From contig JAHJTV010000074.1 of NCBI GenBank assembly GCA_018829445.1, positions 124,001 through 188,000 of the forward strand: DNA of 64,000 bases, written 5' to 3'. Origin of the DNA: a bacterium. GTDB lineage: Bacteria > SAR324 > XYD2-FULL-50-16. This document shows, piece by piece, positions 27,336 to 36,219 of the stretch. The stretch's first letter is position 1, and every line of letters begins with the position of its first letter. A program made the translations under genes and the position numbers. The notes beneath the pieces are model-generated. The model did not search any database, was not told the origin of the DNA, and was given only the letters and a program-made list of their open reading frames with translations.

Positions 27336-28763
27336 ATGACAACACAGCAAATAGAGTTGGCTTCCATTGAACAAGCCATCAAAAAACTTCGAACCTTCAC
27401 CATTCAAGATTTGGCCGGACATACCGGGTTCTCCACCTTTGACACCAAAATCGGAGTTGAAACCCTGATGAAGAAATACGCATGCCGAATGGAGGTCACT
27501 GACCGCGGAGAACTCATTTACGATTTTGGAGGTCTTGTCCGCAGGGGCCGTAAAACATTTCGGGAACGTGTGAACGAAATAGCCGGGTTGATGTGGAGAG
27601 CGTTTACCTATTTTTTTAAAGTCTGGATCATGGTGATGCTGGTTGGCTATTTTGTAGTATTTGTAATACTGCTGCTGATTGTTGCAGTCGCCTCTATGCG
27701 AGGTGACGACCGGGATCAGGGCTTTAATATGAATAGCGGAGCTTTTCTTATCATTATCAGGGTTTTATCGGAGTTCTTTTTTTGGAAAACCATCACTGGT
27801 GATCTGACCTATCAGCGTGACAGGCATGGCTATCGTTATCGCCAGTATAAACCAGTCACGTCTGATCTATTCAAGTCTAAGAGCAGCAGCAAGAAAAAGA
27901 AATTCATCATTTCTGTTTTCGACTATGTTTTCGGTCCACATCGAGCAGAGATACATCCCTTTGAAAACCAACGCGAGGTCGCCACTTTTATCAGGGAGAA
28001 TAAAGGTATCATTACCATCGAAGAGATAAGGGCTCTGGCTGGTTGGAAAGGCAAAAGAGCAGACGAGTTTTTTACGGAAATGATCTCCAGTTTTGACGGT
28101 GAAATCAAGGTATCGGATCAAGGGGTGATTTACGGCGAATTTTCCGATTTTCTGTCCGGGAAGCATACTGAAAAAAGCACTAACATTGTCTTTTACTGGG
28201 ATGAATTCGAGCCTGAATATTTACTGAACGGAAACTCTACCCAACAAAATATGATCATCACAGGTATGAATCTGTTTGTCCTGCTGATGTCATTCGGCGT
28301 ATTGTCTGGCCGGCTGCAGATGTCCGTGGAAAGTGCCCAATCCTTTCAGATTTATTTCGGTGTGATCCCTTTTGTGTATTCAAGCCTCTTTTTTCTTATT
28401 CCATTAGCACGCAGCTTTATCAACAGTATGCGAGAAAAACAGCGCCATTTAAACAATGTCAGAAAACGGTTAATGAAGGAAATCTACCAGAACATTCGTA
28501 CTGAAATGCCGTTGATGCATTTGGAACAGCAATTAAATTCTTCCCAGGAAATCACTGACAAGGTTGACCCTAAAAACATAAAACAGCTAATGAGTGATGA
28601 AGTATATGATTGGAAAGGAGAGTTGTTTGTCGATGATAATGCTGCCCTGGTTTACGATTTTACGCTATTGAGAGAAAGTCAAGCCGAGGTAAAACGTATA
28701 CGGGAAAAAAGTCGTTCCAGTGTTACAACCGGCCAAACTGTATTTGATACAGGAGCAAATTAA
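27336..28763 (+). CDS. membrane protein with three winged-helix-like repeats, unknown function
   Basis: 475 residues, family not recognised. Three copies of a wHTH-like block are separated by membrane segments: N-terminal (FTIQDLAGHTGFSTFDTKIG ... VTDRGELIYDFGG, about 18-68), middle (ITIEEIRALAGWKGKRADEF ... VSDQGVIYGEF, about 225-275) and C-terminal (LMSDEVYDWKGELFVDDNAA ... YDFTLL, about 425-455). Hydrophobic helices lie at about 88-120, 130-150, 308-330 and 340-365. A lysine-rich linker (SKSSSKKKKF) precedes the middle block. The wings are more likely protein-protein modules than DNA binders given the membrane setting. Probably monocistronic. Confidence 0.8.
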   Translation: MTTQQIELASIEQAIKKLRTFTIQDLAGHTGFSTFDTKIGVETLMKKYACRMEVTDRGELIYDFGGLVRRGRKTFRERVNEIAGLMWRAFTYFFKVWIMVMLVGYFVVFVILLLIVAVASMRGDDRDQGFNMNSGAFLIIIRVLSEFFFWKTITGDLTYQRDRHGYRYRQYKPVTSDLFKSKSSSKKKKFIISVFDYVFGPHRAEIHPFENQREVATFIRENKGIITIEEIRALAGWKGKRADEFFTEMISSFDGEIKVSDQGVIYGEFSDFLSGKHTEKSTNIVFYWDEFEPEYLLNGNSTQQNMIITGMNLFVLLMSFGVLSGRLQMSVESAQSFQIYFGVIPFVYSSLFFLIPLARSFINSMREKQRHLNNVRKRLMKEIYQNIRTEMPLMHLEQQLNSSQEITDKVDPKNIKQLMSDEVYDWKGELFVDDNAALVYDFTLLRESQAEVKRIREKSRSSVTTGQTVFDTGAN

Positions 28764-28934
28764 AACCGCTATGATTATTGCTGGAGGAGTTGTTCAAGCA
28801 TAAGCAATCTCCGGCCTGATCCAGGTATCTCTGACTCATGAATTTATCAAAACTTATATTTTTTAGAGGGTTTGGTAAACTTGGATTAAAGACTGTTTAC
28901 GAACATTTTTTTAACACCATTTTAGAGGATCGCA

Positions 28935-29420
28935 ATGAAAAAGAGCTCCTTGTTTGTTTATTTGCTTAGTTTATTAACAATATTATTTTTTTATCCTCTG
29001 CATTCATATGCTAACGAAAAGATAGGGTTTTCTAATGGGCAGAAAATTTATGCACCAGTATATTCACACATCTATGCAGGGAACAATGAAAGACCTTTTT
29101 TATTAACTGTGACTTTAAGTATCAGGAATACTGATCCCAAAAACCCAATCAAAATTAATGTGGTCGATTATTACCAGTCCCAAGGGAAATTATTGGAAAA
29201 GTATTTGAAAAAACCTGTAACTCTAAATCCATTGGGATCATTGCGTTATATTGTTCCAGAAAGAGACAAGACAGGAGGATCAGGTGCCAATTTTATAGTT
29301 GAATGGAAATCCGAAAAGTACGTTAATCCACCTATTGTTGAATCCATCATGATTGGTACACAGGGTCAGCAAGGTATTTCTTTCACCTCACGTGGGCAGG
29401 TAATATTTAATTCAAATTGA
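28935..29420 (+). CDS. DUF3124 exported protein
   Basis: 161 residues with signal peptide (KKSSLFVYLLSLLTILFFYP) and the DUF3124 core: YAPVYSHIYAGNNERPFLLT, TLSIRNTDPKNPI and the C-terminal DKTGGSGANFIVEW. Periplasmic or envelope protein of unknown role. The cation/proton antiporter gene begins 28 bp after its stop with its own ribosome binding site, so the two should be co-transcribed. GAGGA ribosome binding site 5-6 nt before ATG. Confidence 0.87.
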   Translation: MKKSSLFVYLLSLLTILFFYPLHSYANEKIGFSNGQKIYAPVYSHIYAGNNERPFLLTVTLSIRNTDPKNPIKINVVDYYQSQGKLLEKYLKKPVTLNPLGSLRYIVPERDKTGGSGANFIVEWKSEKYVNPPIVESIMIGTQGQQGISFTSRGQVIFNSN

Positions 29421-29448
29421 TCTATTTTTACCAGGGAGTCAATCATCT

Positions 29449-31464
29449 ATGGGTATTGCTGCAGACATTGCCATCATCATTGTTGCTGCTCTGATCGGAG
29501 GATCAATAGCGCAACAGCTCAGACAGCCACTTATCCTGGGGTATATTTTGGCTGGTCTTCTGGTTGGCCCACATACTGGATTAGTGACTATCACTGAGAT
29601 CCATGACATTGAGCTTTTAGCGGAAATTGGTGTCGCTCTTCTTTTATTCGCCCTAGGGGTTGAATTCTCTTTTAGCGAGTTACGACCGGTTCGTTGGGTG
29701 GCTTTGATTGGAACACCGATTCAAATGGCATTAACCATGGGATATGGTTACATCATAGGGCGAATTCTTGGTTGGGATTTTTCGTCTTCTTTATGGATCG
29801 GAGCGCTTATTTCTATTTCCAGCACCATGGTCGTCTTAAAAACGTTGGCTAACAGAGGGTTGTTGGGGTCACTTTCCAGCCGGGTAATGATTGGGATGCT
29901 GATCGTACAGGACTTAGCCATTATCCCATTAATGATTATCCTGCCACTTTTAAAAGATCTGAGCAGCGGATTACCTATTTTGGGATTTGCAATAATGAAA
30001 GCCATTGGCTTTCTATTGGTAATGGTTATTGCTGGAACGAAGATTATTCCTTTTATCATGCAATATATCGCAAAAGGAAATTCTCGAGAACTGTTTTTGT
30101 TAGCTACTACGGCTATCGCAGTAGGAGTGGGGTATGCGACCTATCTGGTCGGTTTGTCATTTGCGTTTGGTGCCTTTGTTGCCGGAATGGTTATCAGTGA
30201 ATCGGAATATAATCATCAAGCGTTAAGTGACATTGTTCCTTTAAGGGATATCTTCGGCATGTTGTTTTTCGTCTCGGTCGGAATGCTGATAGACCCTGCT
30301 TATCTCCTGAATAACCTGGGTGAAGTTCTAACACTTGTGCTTTTTGTGATAATCGGTAAAGGCCTCATATTTGGCATTCTTGTCCGCTTTTTTGGTTATT
30401 TTAATATCATACCCATAGCTGTTGGCCTGGGACTTTCCCAGATCGGTGAATTTTCATTTGTGTTAGCCCGTGTAGGCTTGAGCACCAATTCTATCGACGA
30501 AAATCTCTATGCCCTTATTCTCACAGCTTCCGTCATGACCATGATCATGACGCCATTTCTCTCATCCCTGGTAGCTCCGATTTATACATTCAGAAAACGC
30601 ATGTTCAAGCATGAGTCTGTGCAAACCATCAATATCTCGGAAACCGGACTACGTAATCACGTTGTTATTGCTGGAGGTGGACGAGTGGGACAGAATATTG
30701 CCAAAGCTTTGCATCATTTAAACATACCCTTTCTAGTCATCGAACTGGATTCTCACAGAATCAGCCACCTCAAAAATACCAAAACCCCAGTAGTTTTTGG
30801 TGATGCCAGCCAGCCCATAGTACTGGAAGCTGCTTCAATTGAACACTCACGTCTCATGTTGATTACCACACCAGCCATGATAATCACCCAGACTATAACC
30901 AAGTTGTGCCGCAACCTAAACCCGGAATTATTTATCATTGCAAGATGTGGAGAAGAAGAACAGATGAAAACTCTGCATGACCTGGGTGTAAGTGAAGTTG
31001 TGTTGCCGGAATTTGAGGCTGGACTTGAAATCACCCGTCAGGCATTTCAGAAACTAGGAGTTCCACCAATGAAGATCCTTCAATTCAGCAATCAGCTCAG
31101 GCATGGGGTTTATGAACCTAACCATGAGGCTGACCAGGATTATAGAATATTGTCTCATCTGCGAAGAGCTTCTGATCTATTGGAGTTGACATGGATTTTA
31201 GTTGGTGAAAAGAGCCCCTTGATCGGCAACACAGTCAAGACATTGGAAATAAGAAAAAACATGGGGGTTTCTGTCGTGGGTGTTATTCACGGCAGGGAGG
31301 TATTGCCTAATCCAGACCTGGACTACCAATTCGCGCCTCATGATCTTTTAGCAGTAATGGGAAATCCTCAGCAATTATCTTCCTTTCAAAAGTTCATCGA
31401 TACTGTTGACCAAGGATTACTTGGAAAACATATTAACGAACCTCCGAAAAATCAAGAAAGTTGA
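29449..31464 (+). CDS. monovalent cation:proton antiporter-2 (KefB/YbaL type)
   Basis: 671 residues. Na+/H+ exchanger domain with about 12 helices (1-385): LRQPLILGYILAGLLVGPHT, LLFALGVEFSF, SISSTMVVLKTLANRG and VQDLAIIPL. Then a TrkA_N/RCK nucleotide-binding domain (HVVIAGGGRVGQNIAKAL, E at strand 2 in VIELDS, about 400-520) and TrkA_C (GNTVKTLEIRKNMGVSV, about 585-655). A K+ or Na+ efflux antiporter gated by nucleotide or redox state. Likely middle gene of an operon with DUF3124 upstream and the CPA1-EIIA antiporter 138 bp downstream. AGGGAG ribosome binding site. Confidence 0.92.
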   Translation: MGIAADIAIIIVAALIGGSIAQQLRQPLILGYILAGLLVGPHTGLVTITEIHDIELLAEIGVALLLFALGVEFSFSELRPVRWVALIGTPIQMALTMGYGYIIGRILGWDFSSSLWIGALISISSTMVVLKTLANRGLLGSLSSRVMIGMLIVQDLAIIPLMIILPLLKDLSSGLPILGFAIMKAIGFLLVMVIAGTKIIPFIMQYIAKGNSRELFLLATTAIAVGVGYATYLVGLSFAFGAFVAGMVISESEYNHQALSDIVPLRDIFGMLFFVSVGMLIDPAYLLNNLGEVLTLVLFVIIGKGLIFGILVRFFGYFNIIPIAVGLGLSQIGEFSFVLARVGLSTNSIDENLYALILTASVMTMIMTPFLSSLVAPIYTFRKRMFKHESVQTINISETGLRNHVVIAGGGRVGQNIAKALHHLNIPFLVIELDSHRISHLKNTKTPVVFGDASQPIVLEAASIEHSRLMLITTPAMIITQTITKLCRNLNPELFIIARCGEEEQMKTLHDLGVSEVVLPEFEAGLEITRQAFQKLGVPPMKILQFSNQLRHGVYEPNHEADQDYRILSHLRRASDLLELTWILVGEKSPLIGNTVKTLEIRKNMGVSVVGVIHGREVLPNPDLDYQFAPHDLLAVMGNPQQLSSFQKFIDTVDQGLLGKHINEPPKNQES

Positions 31465-31602
31465 AGAGACATTGCTTTGTTCCATAAAGTCCCTAAAATA
31501 CCGGATATTTTATAAGCAGATTGTGATAACAACGTGTTTCTTTAACACTAATTAGAAATACTCGACTGGTTTTAAGCCGACCCTTAACAGTTTTGACATT
31601 CT

Positions 31603-33798
31603 ATGGATTCTTCTTATTTACAACTCTCAACAGCAGTATTACCCATTTTTGTTGGTGTCTGTTTATTCATATTATCCAACCATGTCAGGATTCCTCCCAT
31701 CATTCTCTTGCTAACAGGAGGAGTCATTCTTGGCCCCGAATTTTTAGGTTTGATTGATCCGGCCTCACTAGGAGGTGGGTTACAATTGATCATCTCACTT
31801 TGTGTTGCCATTATTTTATTCGAAGGAGGATTAACCCTGAATGCAGAAGGTATCAAGAAAACACCGAAAGTAATCTGGCGTCTGCTTACCTTAGGTGTCT
31901 TAATAACCTGGTTTGGGACAACCGGCCTTATTTATTTCATTCTGGATTATTCTTTCTCCCTGTCTTTATTAGCGGGAAGTTTGATCATCGTAACTGGACC
32001 AACCGTAATTGCTCCTTTGTTAAAGCGAATTCAAATCAAAGGAAAATTATTCAATATCCTGCATTGGGAAGGGGTATTGATTGACCCAATCGGAGTGTTC
32101 ATCGCCATTTTATGCTTCGAATGGCTTAGTATTGAAGGTAATTTTTTTAAACATATCGAGCAGTTAAGTTACCGCTTGATGATTGGTACTTTGTTCGGCT
32201 ATGTCGGTGGCAAACTTATCACCCTGTTGCTCAAAAAAGAACTAATTCCAAAAGAACAAATCAATATCTTTGTTTTTGGGTCTGCGATATTCCTTTATTT
32301 CGTATCTGACTATGTGTCCCATGAATCAGGAATACTTACCGTAGTAATCGCTGGGTTTGTTTTGGGGTGGACCAATCCTCCACGTTTAAAGCACATTCAA
32401 AAATTTAAATCAGAACTGACAGAATTGGCAATTGCTCTTGTTTTTATCTTGTTGGCAGCGAACCTTGAGTTGAGGCATTTTTTAGAAATGGGTTGGTCCG
32501 TTATTATTGTTCTTGCCGGTGTATTGTTTCTAGTCCGCCCCCTGAGTATTATGCTTTGCGGTTATCGGACAACTTTGTCTTTTAGGGAAAAAGTATTTCT
32601 CTCCTGGATAGCACCGCGTGGTGTTATTGCAGGCTCAATGGCTTCATTGTTTGGATTAAAATTGACAACTCTTGGCCATTCCAATGCGATTTTTTTAGAA
32701 ACGTTTACTTTTAGCGTTATATTGAGCACTATAATTTTACAGGGTGGATCGGCACGTAAGATTCTGCTGTGGCTAAAGCTAGAGGAGCCGGAAAAGAGGG
32801 GCTGGCTAATAATCGGGGCACATCTTTTTTCTCGAAAAGTAGCGCAATTCATAGAAAGAATTAGCAAAGGGAGCTGTGTCTTCTTGGATACAAATAGTGA
32901 TGCTATTCAAGAAGCGAAACAAGCTGGTTTGGTTGCTTTTCAAGGGAATGCATTATCACTAAAACCATTACCCAAAGAGATTACTGACTCCATCGGTTAC
33001 GTATTAGCGCTTACGGACAATCGAGATTTGAATCAACTCATCTGTGAAAAATGGTCTGAAGCAATTGAAAACCGTAAACTTTTTCGTTGGACTTCGCAAA
33101 ACAACGAAGTTGAACAACAAATTGCCGGTAAAGGAATACCTATTTGGCCAACCCTCCCAAAACCTTCACAGGTCTCATATGATCTCAAAACCAAAGAAAA
33201 AACACTTCACCAAATGGACAATCTAACGAGTAAAACAGTTGAAAGGACTAGTCTAATCCTGATGACTGAAAGCCAAGAGGAGATCTCTTTTAATAGGCCT
33301 GCTGATATATCAACAGCAACCAAATTCCTGGTGCTGCAGCGCGTTTCTGGGCTCTTAACTGGGCTGCTTCGTAAACAGCATGTCATGTTTATCCAGCCAG
33401 ATTCCTACCAGGAAGCAATAGAAACCGTTATTAAAAGAATGGCGGAAATATACCCTGAATTGGCAAACCGGCACATATTATCAGAGTTGTTAACACGAGA
33501 GCTTGCTTTTCCGACCACACTCGCCCATGGTGTAGCAGCTCCACATCTTCATTGCTCCGCTTTAACTGAACCAATCTGCTTCCTCGCACACATTTCCAAG
33601 GAGATTGATTTACGCACTTATGAAGGAGAGCCGGTTAAGTTACTTTTTGTTTTACTAAGTCAAGAGAGTGAGCCAGACCTGCATTTGCGTATACTTGCCG
33701 AAATTGCCTCCGCTACATCGACACCTGAAAAGGTCCAAACACTTTTGAACGCAAAGACTGCAGCTGAGCTTTCTCAACTTATGGCAGAAGGAAGATGA
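31603..33798 (+). CDS. CPA1 Na+/H+ antiporter fused to RCK-like and PTS EIIA(Ntr)-like domains
   Basis: 731 residues. Exchanger domain of about 12 helices (1-395): VRIPPIILLLTGGVILGPEF, LFEGGLTLNAEGIK, IVTGPTVIAPLLKR, WEGVLIDPIGV and WIAPRGVIAGSM. A nucleotide-binding/RCK-like region follows (about 405-500: GWLIIGAHLFSRKVAQFI, D in VFLDTNSDAI). The C-terminus (about 590-728) is a PTS EIIA type 2/Ntr domain (ILSELLTRELAFPTTLAHGV) with the expected phospho-His region changed to AAPHLHC. Phosphorylation-state control of ion exchange is a plausible inference. Runs after the CPA2 gene on the same strand. Confidence 0.9.
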   Translation: MDSSYLQLSTAVLPIFVGVCLFILSNHVRIPPIILLLTGGVILGPEFLGLIDPASLGGGLQLIISLCVAIILFEGGLTLNAEGIKKTPKVIWRLLTLGVLITWFGTTGLIYFILDYSFSLSLLAGSLIIVTGPTVIAPLLKRIQIKGKLFNILHWEGVLIDPIGVFIAILCFEWLSIEGNFFKHIEQLSYRLMIGTLFGYVGGKLITLLLKKELIPKEQINIFVFGSAIFLYFVSDYVSHESGILTVVIAGFVLGWTNPPRLKHIQKFKSELTELAIALVFILLAANLELRHFLEMGWSVIIVLAGVLFLVRPLSIMLCGYRTTLSFREKVFLSWIAPRGVIAGSMASLFGLKLTTLGHSNAIFLETFTFSVILSTIILQGGSARKILLWLKLEEPEKRGWLIIGAHLFSRKVAQFIERISKGSCVFLDTNSDAIQEAKQAGLVAFQGNALSLKPLPKEITDSIGYVLALTDNRDLNQLICEKWSEAIENRKLFRWTSQNNEVEQQIAGKGIPIWPTLPKPSQVSYDLKTKEKTLHQMDNLTSKTVERTSLILMTESQEEISFNRPADISTATKFLVLQRVSGLLTGLLRKQHVMFIQPDSYQEAIETVIKRMAEIYPELANRHILSELLTRELAFPTTLAHGVAAPHLHCSALTEPICFLAHISKEIDLRTYEGEPVKLLFVLLSQESEPDLHLRILAEIASATSTPEKVQTLLNAKTAAELSQLMAEGR

Positions 33799-34003
33799 TA
33801 AGAAATCGGATTTTCGAAGTCAACGGCATAATTCCGCTTTTTTTCCAGATTCAGGCTCGAAATGGTGTGAAAACGAAAACCGGAATAGGAAAATACAACA
33901 AAATGGAATTGAATTCCGAGTTGATCGCCGAATTGTCGACAGGTTTCAGGCAGGGTGTGGAACTCAGAATATAAGCCACCCTTCGTCAAGTCTTCCGTTT
34001 TAT

Positions 34004-34041
34004 AAAGCCCCGGAATGTTTAACCCACAAAATCCGGGCTTT
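34004..34041. terminator. hairpin, possible bidirectional terminator
   Basis: AAAGCCCCGGA (34004-34014) pairs with TCCGGGCTTT (34032-34041) with one bulged C around a 17-nt loop. T-richness after it is modest on both strands. It lies 200 bp after the CPA1 gene and downstream, on the minus strand, of the response-regulator relic. Confidence 0.4.
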
Positions 34042-34141
34042 CCTGCCTATCCCAGGCAGCATCTTCAAAAGGAACATAAACGATTTCTCCCCCGCAGGAG
34101 GAAGTGCAGGGCAAACCACCCGGTCGATTTCGGCAAACCTT

Positions 34142-34273
34142 TCATTCACGTTTCACATATATCCGTTCGGGCCGACCGACGGTTCCGTATGAGAGATCTG
34201 TTTGAACATCTCCGTTTGCCACCAGGTATTCAAGGTAGCGTCTGGCGGTATTACGGCTGACGCCAACAAGTTT
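34142..34273 (-). pseudogene. CitB/DctR-type response regulator C-terminal fragment
   Basis: On the minus strand: KLVGVSRNTARRYLEYLVAN, then YGTVGRPERIYVKRE and stop TGA (34142-34144). This is the helix-turn-helix C-terminus of CitB/DcuR-type regulators (family form VSRxTARRYLEYL and GxVGRPERxY). An in-frame stop directly precedes K, exactly where repeat family R1 begins, so insertion or recombination at the repeat truncated the gene. The rest of the gene and its partner kinase are missing. Confidence 0.7.
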
Positions 34274-34274
34274 T

Positions 34275-34390
34275 CAAAGTCCTTCCTTTGATTTGCTGCA
34301 TTTTTACCAACTTACCGTTATTTACTTCTTTTTCATTCTATTTCCTTGTAGTGTGGTCAATTTAGGACAACTTTTAGGAGAAGAATTTTT
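34275..34390. repeat. dispersed repeat R, copy 1
   Basis: Starts CAAAGTCCTTCC and contains GATTTGCTGCA, a T-rich centre with TTATTTACTTC, then GTGGTCAATTTAGGACAA. Diverged relative of 34569-34696 and 49139-49265. It forms the junction with the truncated response regulator. Confidence 0.5.
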
Positions 34391-34568
34391 CGAGAGTACT
34401 ATTTGGCAAGATTTGTTAAGATGAAAATCGAGAGTATTTTTTCCAAAATGACTTGATAGTAGATGAAATAATTAGGGGTAAAATCCACTGAATTTTAACC
34501 AATCTTACCCCAATTTTAAGCATATCAGTCGCCGTATCTGTAGTTTTTTTCTTTAAATTCAAGTATTT

Positions 34569-34696
34569 CAAAGTCCTTCCTGAGATTTGCTGCACTTTAT
34601 CTTACTTCACATTATTTCACTTTGTTTCATTTTATCACCCTATGGTTGGTCCAATTTAGTCCAAATTTGGATTCAAGATTTGACAAGATTTTTCAG
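34569..34696. repeat. dispersed repeat R, copy 2
   Basis: CAAAGTCCTTCCTGAGATTT at the left and TTTAGTCCAAATTTGGATTC to the right; the block between includes ATTATTTCACTTTGTTTCAT. Similarity to 49139-49265 is the clearest of the three and extends about 50 bp upstream. Lies just left of IS91 copy 3. Confidence 0.55.
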
Positions 34697-34938
34697 TTTT
34701 GATTTCGCCGGTCGAATTCGGATTTGTTGCTGATATCCGGTTCCGCACCGGCAGTATGTGTTCAGTTTTCCGATTATGCTCAGGATCTATTTTAAGCATA
34801 ATCGTTTCTTGATGACTGGATTGTGTCAATGTGCTTACAAAAGCCTGCTGACCTTCTTACGGAAAACGGTTCGGTTGAAAGATGGAGTTCCTGGGGTAGT
34901 GATGGCCATTCATACCTTCGGTGAATATCCTGAGAAGT

Positions 34939-34962
34939 TTTTATGTGGAGCTCCACATAAAA
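34939..34962. repeat. perfect 24-bp palindrome inserted in IS91 copy 3
   Basis: TTTTATGTGGAG followed by its exact reverse complement. It interrupts the transposase between PEK and HPHIHAI and leaves the downstream frame shifted by two. Confidence 0.7.
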
Positions 34963-35154
34963 GTTTCATCCGCACATTCACGCTATCGTTACCGATGGGC
35001 TTTTTACAGATACCGGTCTATTTCATGTGATGAAGCGGGTGGATCTGAAACCTCTGGAAGAGCTCTTCCGGGCTGAGGTATTCAAATTTTTGAAAAAAGA
35101 GGGAAAGATCAAAGATGACCCAGAAACTGATGGGTTGGAAACACTCCGTTGTTT

Positions 35155-35178
35155 GGAGCTGAGAGTCTCGCTCCTCAT
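35155..35178. repeat. palindromic insertion element, copy c
   Basis: GGAGCTGAGAGTCTCGCTCC, then TCAT; same 24-nt element as at 18411 and 18498 with C-to-A in the left arm. Left flank matches that of copy a, right flank that of copy b, so it looks like a recombination product. Confidence 0.7.
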
Positions 35179-35349
35179 CATTCGCAACTTCTTCAGTACT
35201 GAGAAAATTACCTACATTGAGAAAACCGGAAAGGTCTTGTATCGTTCGATAATGCAGAAGGGGAAGAATAAAAAGAACTTTGTGCTCTATTCAGCAGAGG
35301 AGTTTATTGCGGCCATTACGCAGCATATCCCCATTTTGAAAGGTTTCTG

Positions 35350-36219
35350 TTGCGGGTTTCTGGAGTGAAAGAAACGACGAAAAATAAGTATACACGCTAT
35401 GTACAAAGATTTTTGCGTGAGAGATTTGCCAACTTTTCCGAAGAACAACTGAGTGACTTAATCCCGATCGATGTCATTCAGTTCATGATGAATCAAAAAA
35501 GGATTTATAATACGCCAACTCTCAAAGCAATGAAGAAGGCTTTACGAAGTTTTTTCAGGTTTCTGGCTATGAAGGGTTTGTGCGATGAAAGGCTGGTGAG
35601 TGCGGTTCCAGCGATTGCGGATTGGAAGCTTTCTCACATACCCAAATACTTGACTCGGGAGCAATTGGAAGCGTTGTTGTCTTCATTTGATCGGGAAAAG
35701 ACTGATGGTCTGCGGGGCTATGCGATAGCTCTTTGCCTGGCTCGATTGGGTCTGCGGCGGAGCGAAGTAGCGAATCTCAAACTGGATGATATCGAATGGC
35801 ATTCAGGCGTTATCCGTATCTCGGAGGGAAAAGGGCGACAAACGAATGAACTCCCATTACCGAAAGATGTTGGAGAAGCTATTGTAGTGTATCTACAAAG
35901 CGGTCGTCCTACTACATCTGAACGAAGGATATTTGTCCGTCATCGTCGCCCCTTGGGAGCAGTTCTCAGCGGAGACGCTATAGGCGCTATTATCCGGCGC
36001 GGATTTAAGCGCGCGGGACTGGAACTTCCTTCATATGGGGCTCTTGTTCTTAGGCACACGGTTGCCACTCATATGATTCAGCAGGGTGTCAGCATTAAGG
36101 AAATAGCCGATTTCCTGAGGCACAAGAGTATTGATACGACTGTCATCTACACAAAAGTCAACATTCCCATGCTCGCTGAAGTGGCTCTGCCTTGGCCTGA
36201 TAACGGGAGAAAACGATGA
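35350..36219 (+). CDS. tyrosine recombinase 1 of RIT element, N-terminally truncated
   Basis: Site-specific recombinase of the phage-integrase family. The TTG at 35350 is only nominal: the frame runs upstream as HFERFLLRVSG, typical N-terminal domain sequence, but has no start and merges with the IS91 fragment at about 35331, so the gene is truncated and fused. Catalytic residues: R in LGLRRSEVANL, K in SEGKGRQ, R and second H in LVLRHTVATHM, H in LRHKSIDTT, and nucleophile Y in VIYTKV. The first His of HxxR is replaced by Leu (a CAT-to-CTT change would explain it). Probably inactive. Its stop overlaps the next gene. Confidence 0.75.
   Translation: MRVSGVKETTKNKYTRYVQRFLRERFANFSEEQLSDLIPIDVIQFMMNQKRIYNTPTLKAMKKALRSFFRFLAMKGLCDERLVSAVPAIADWKLSHIPKYLTREQLEALLSSFDREKTDGLRGYAIALCLARLGLRRSEVANLKLDDIEWHSGVIRISEGKGRQTNELPLPKDVGEAIVVYLQSGRPTTSERRIFVRHRRPLGAVLSGDAIGAIIRRGFKRAGLELPSYGALVLRHTVATHMIQQGVSIKEIADFLRHKSIDTTVIYTKVNIPMLAEVALPWPDNGRKR

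Larger units (their letters stand above)
34733..35331 (+). pseudogene. IS91-family Y2 transposase remnant (copy 3)
   Basis: Begins with PHRQYVFSFPIMLRIYF and reaches SLLTFLRKTVRLKDGVPG and MAIHTFGEYPEK. Then a 24-bp perfect palindrome (34939-34962) is inserted, after which the frame resumes as HPHIHAIVTDGLFTDTG (34966 on). It carries one copy of the GAGCTG..GCTC palindromic element at 35155-35178 and lacks the roughly 87 bp between the two copies of 18 kb. The rest runs EKITYIEKTGKVLYRS to EEFIAAITQHIP, then ends abruptly at the recombinase gene. N-terminal zinc domain and C-terminus missing. Confidence 0.87.
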
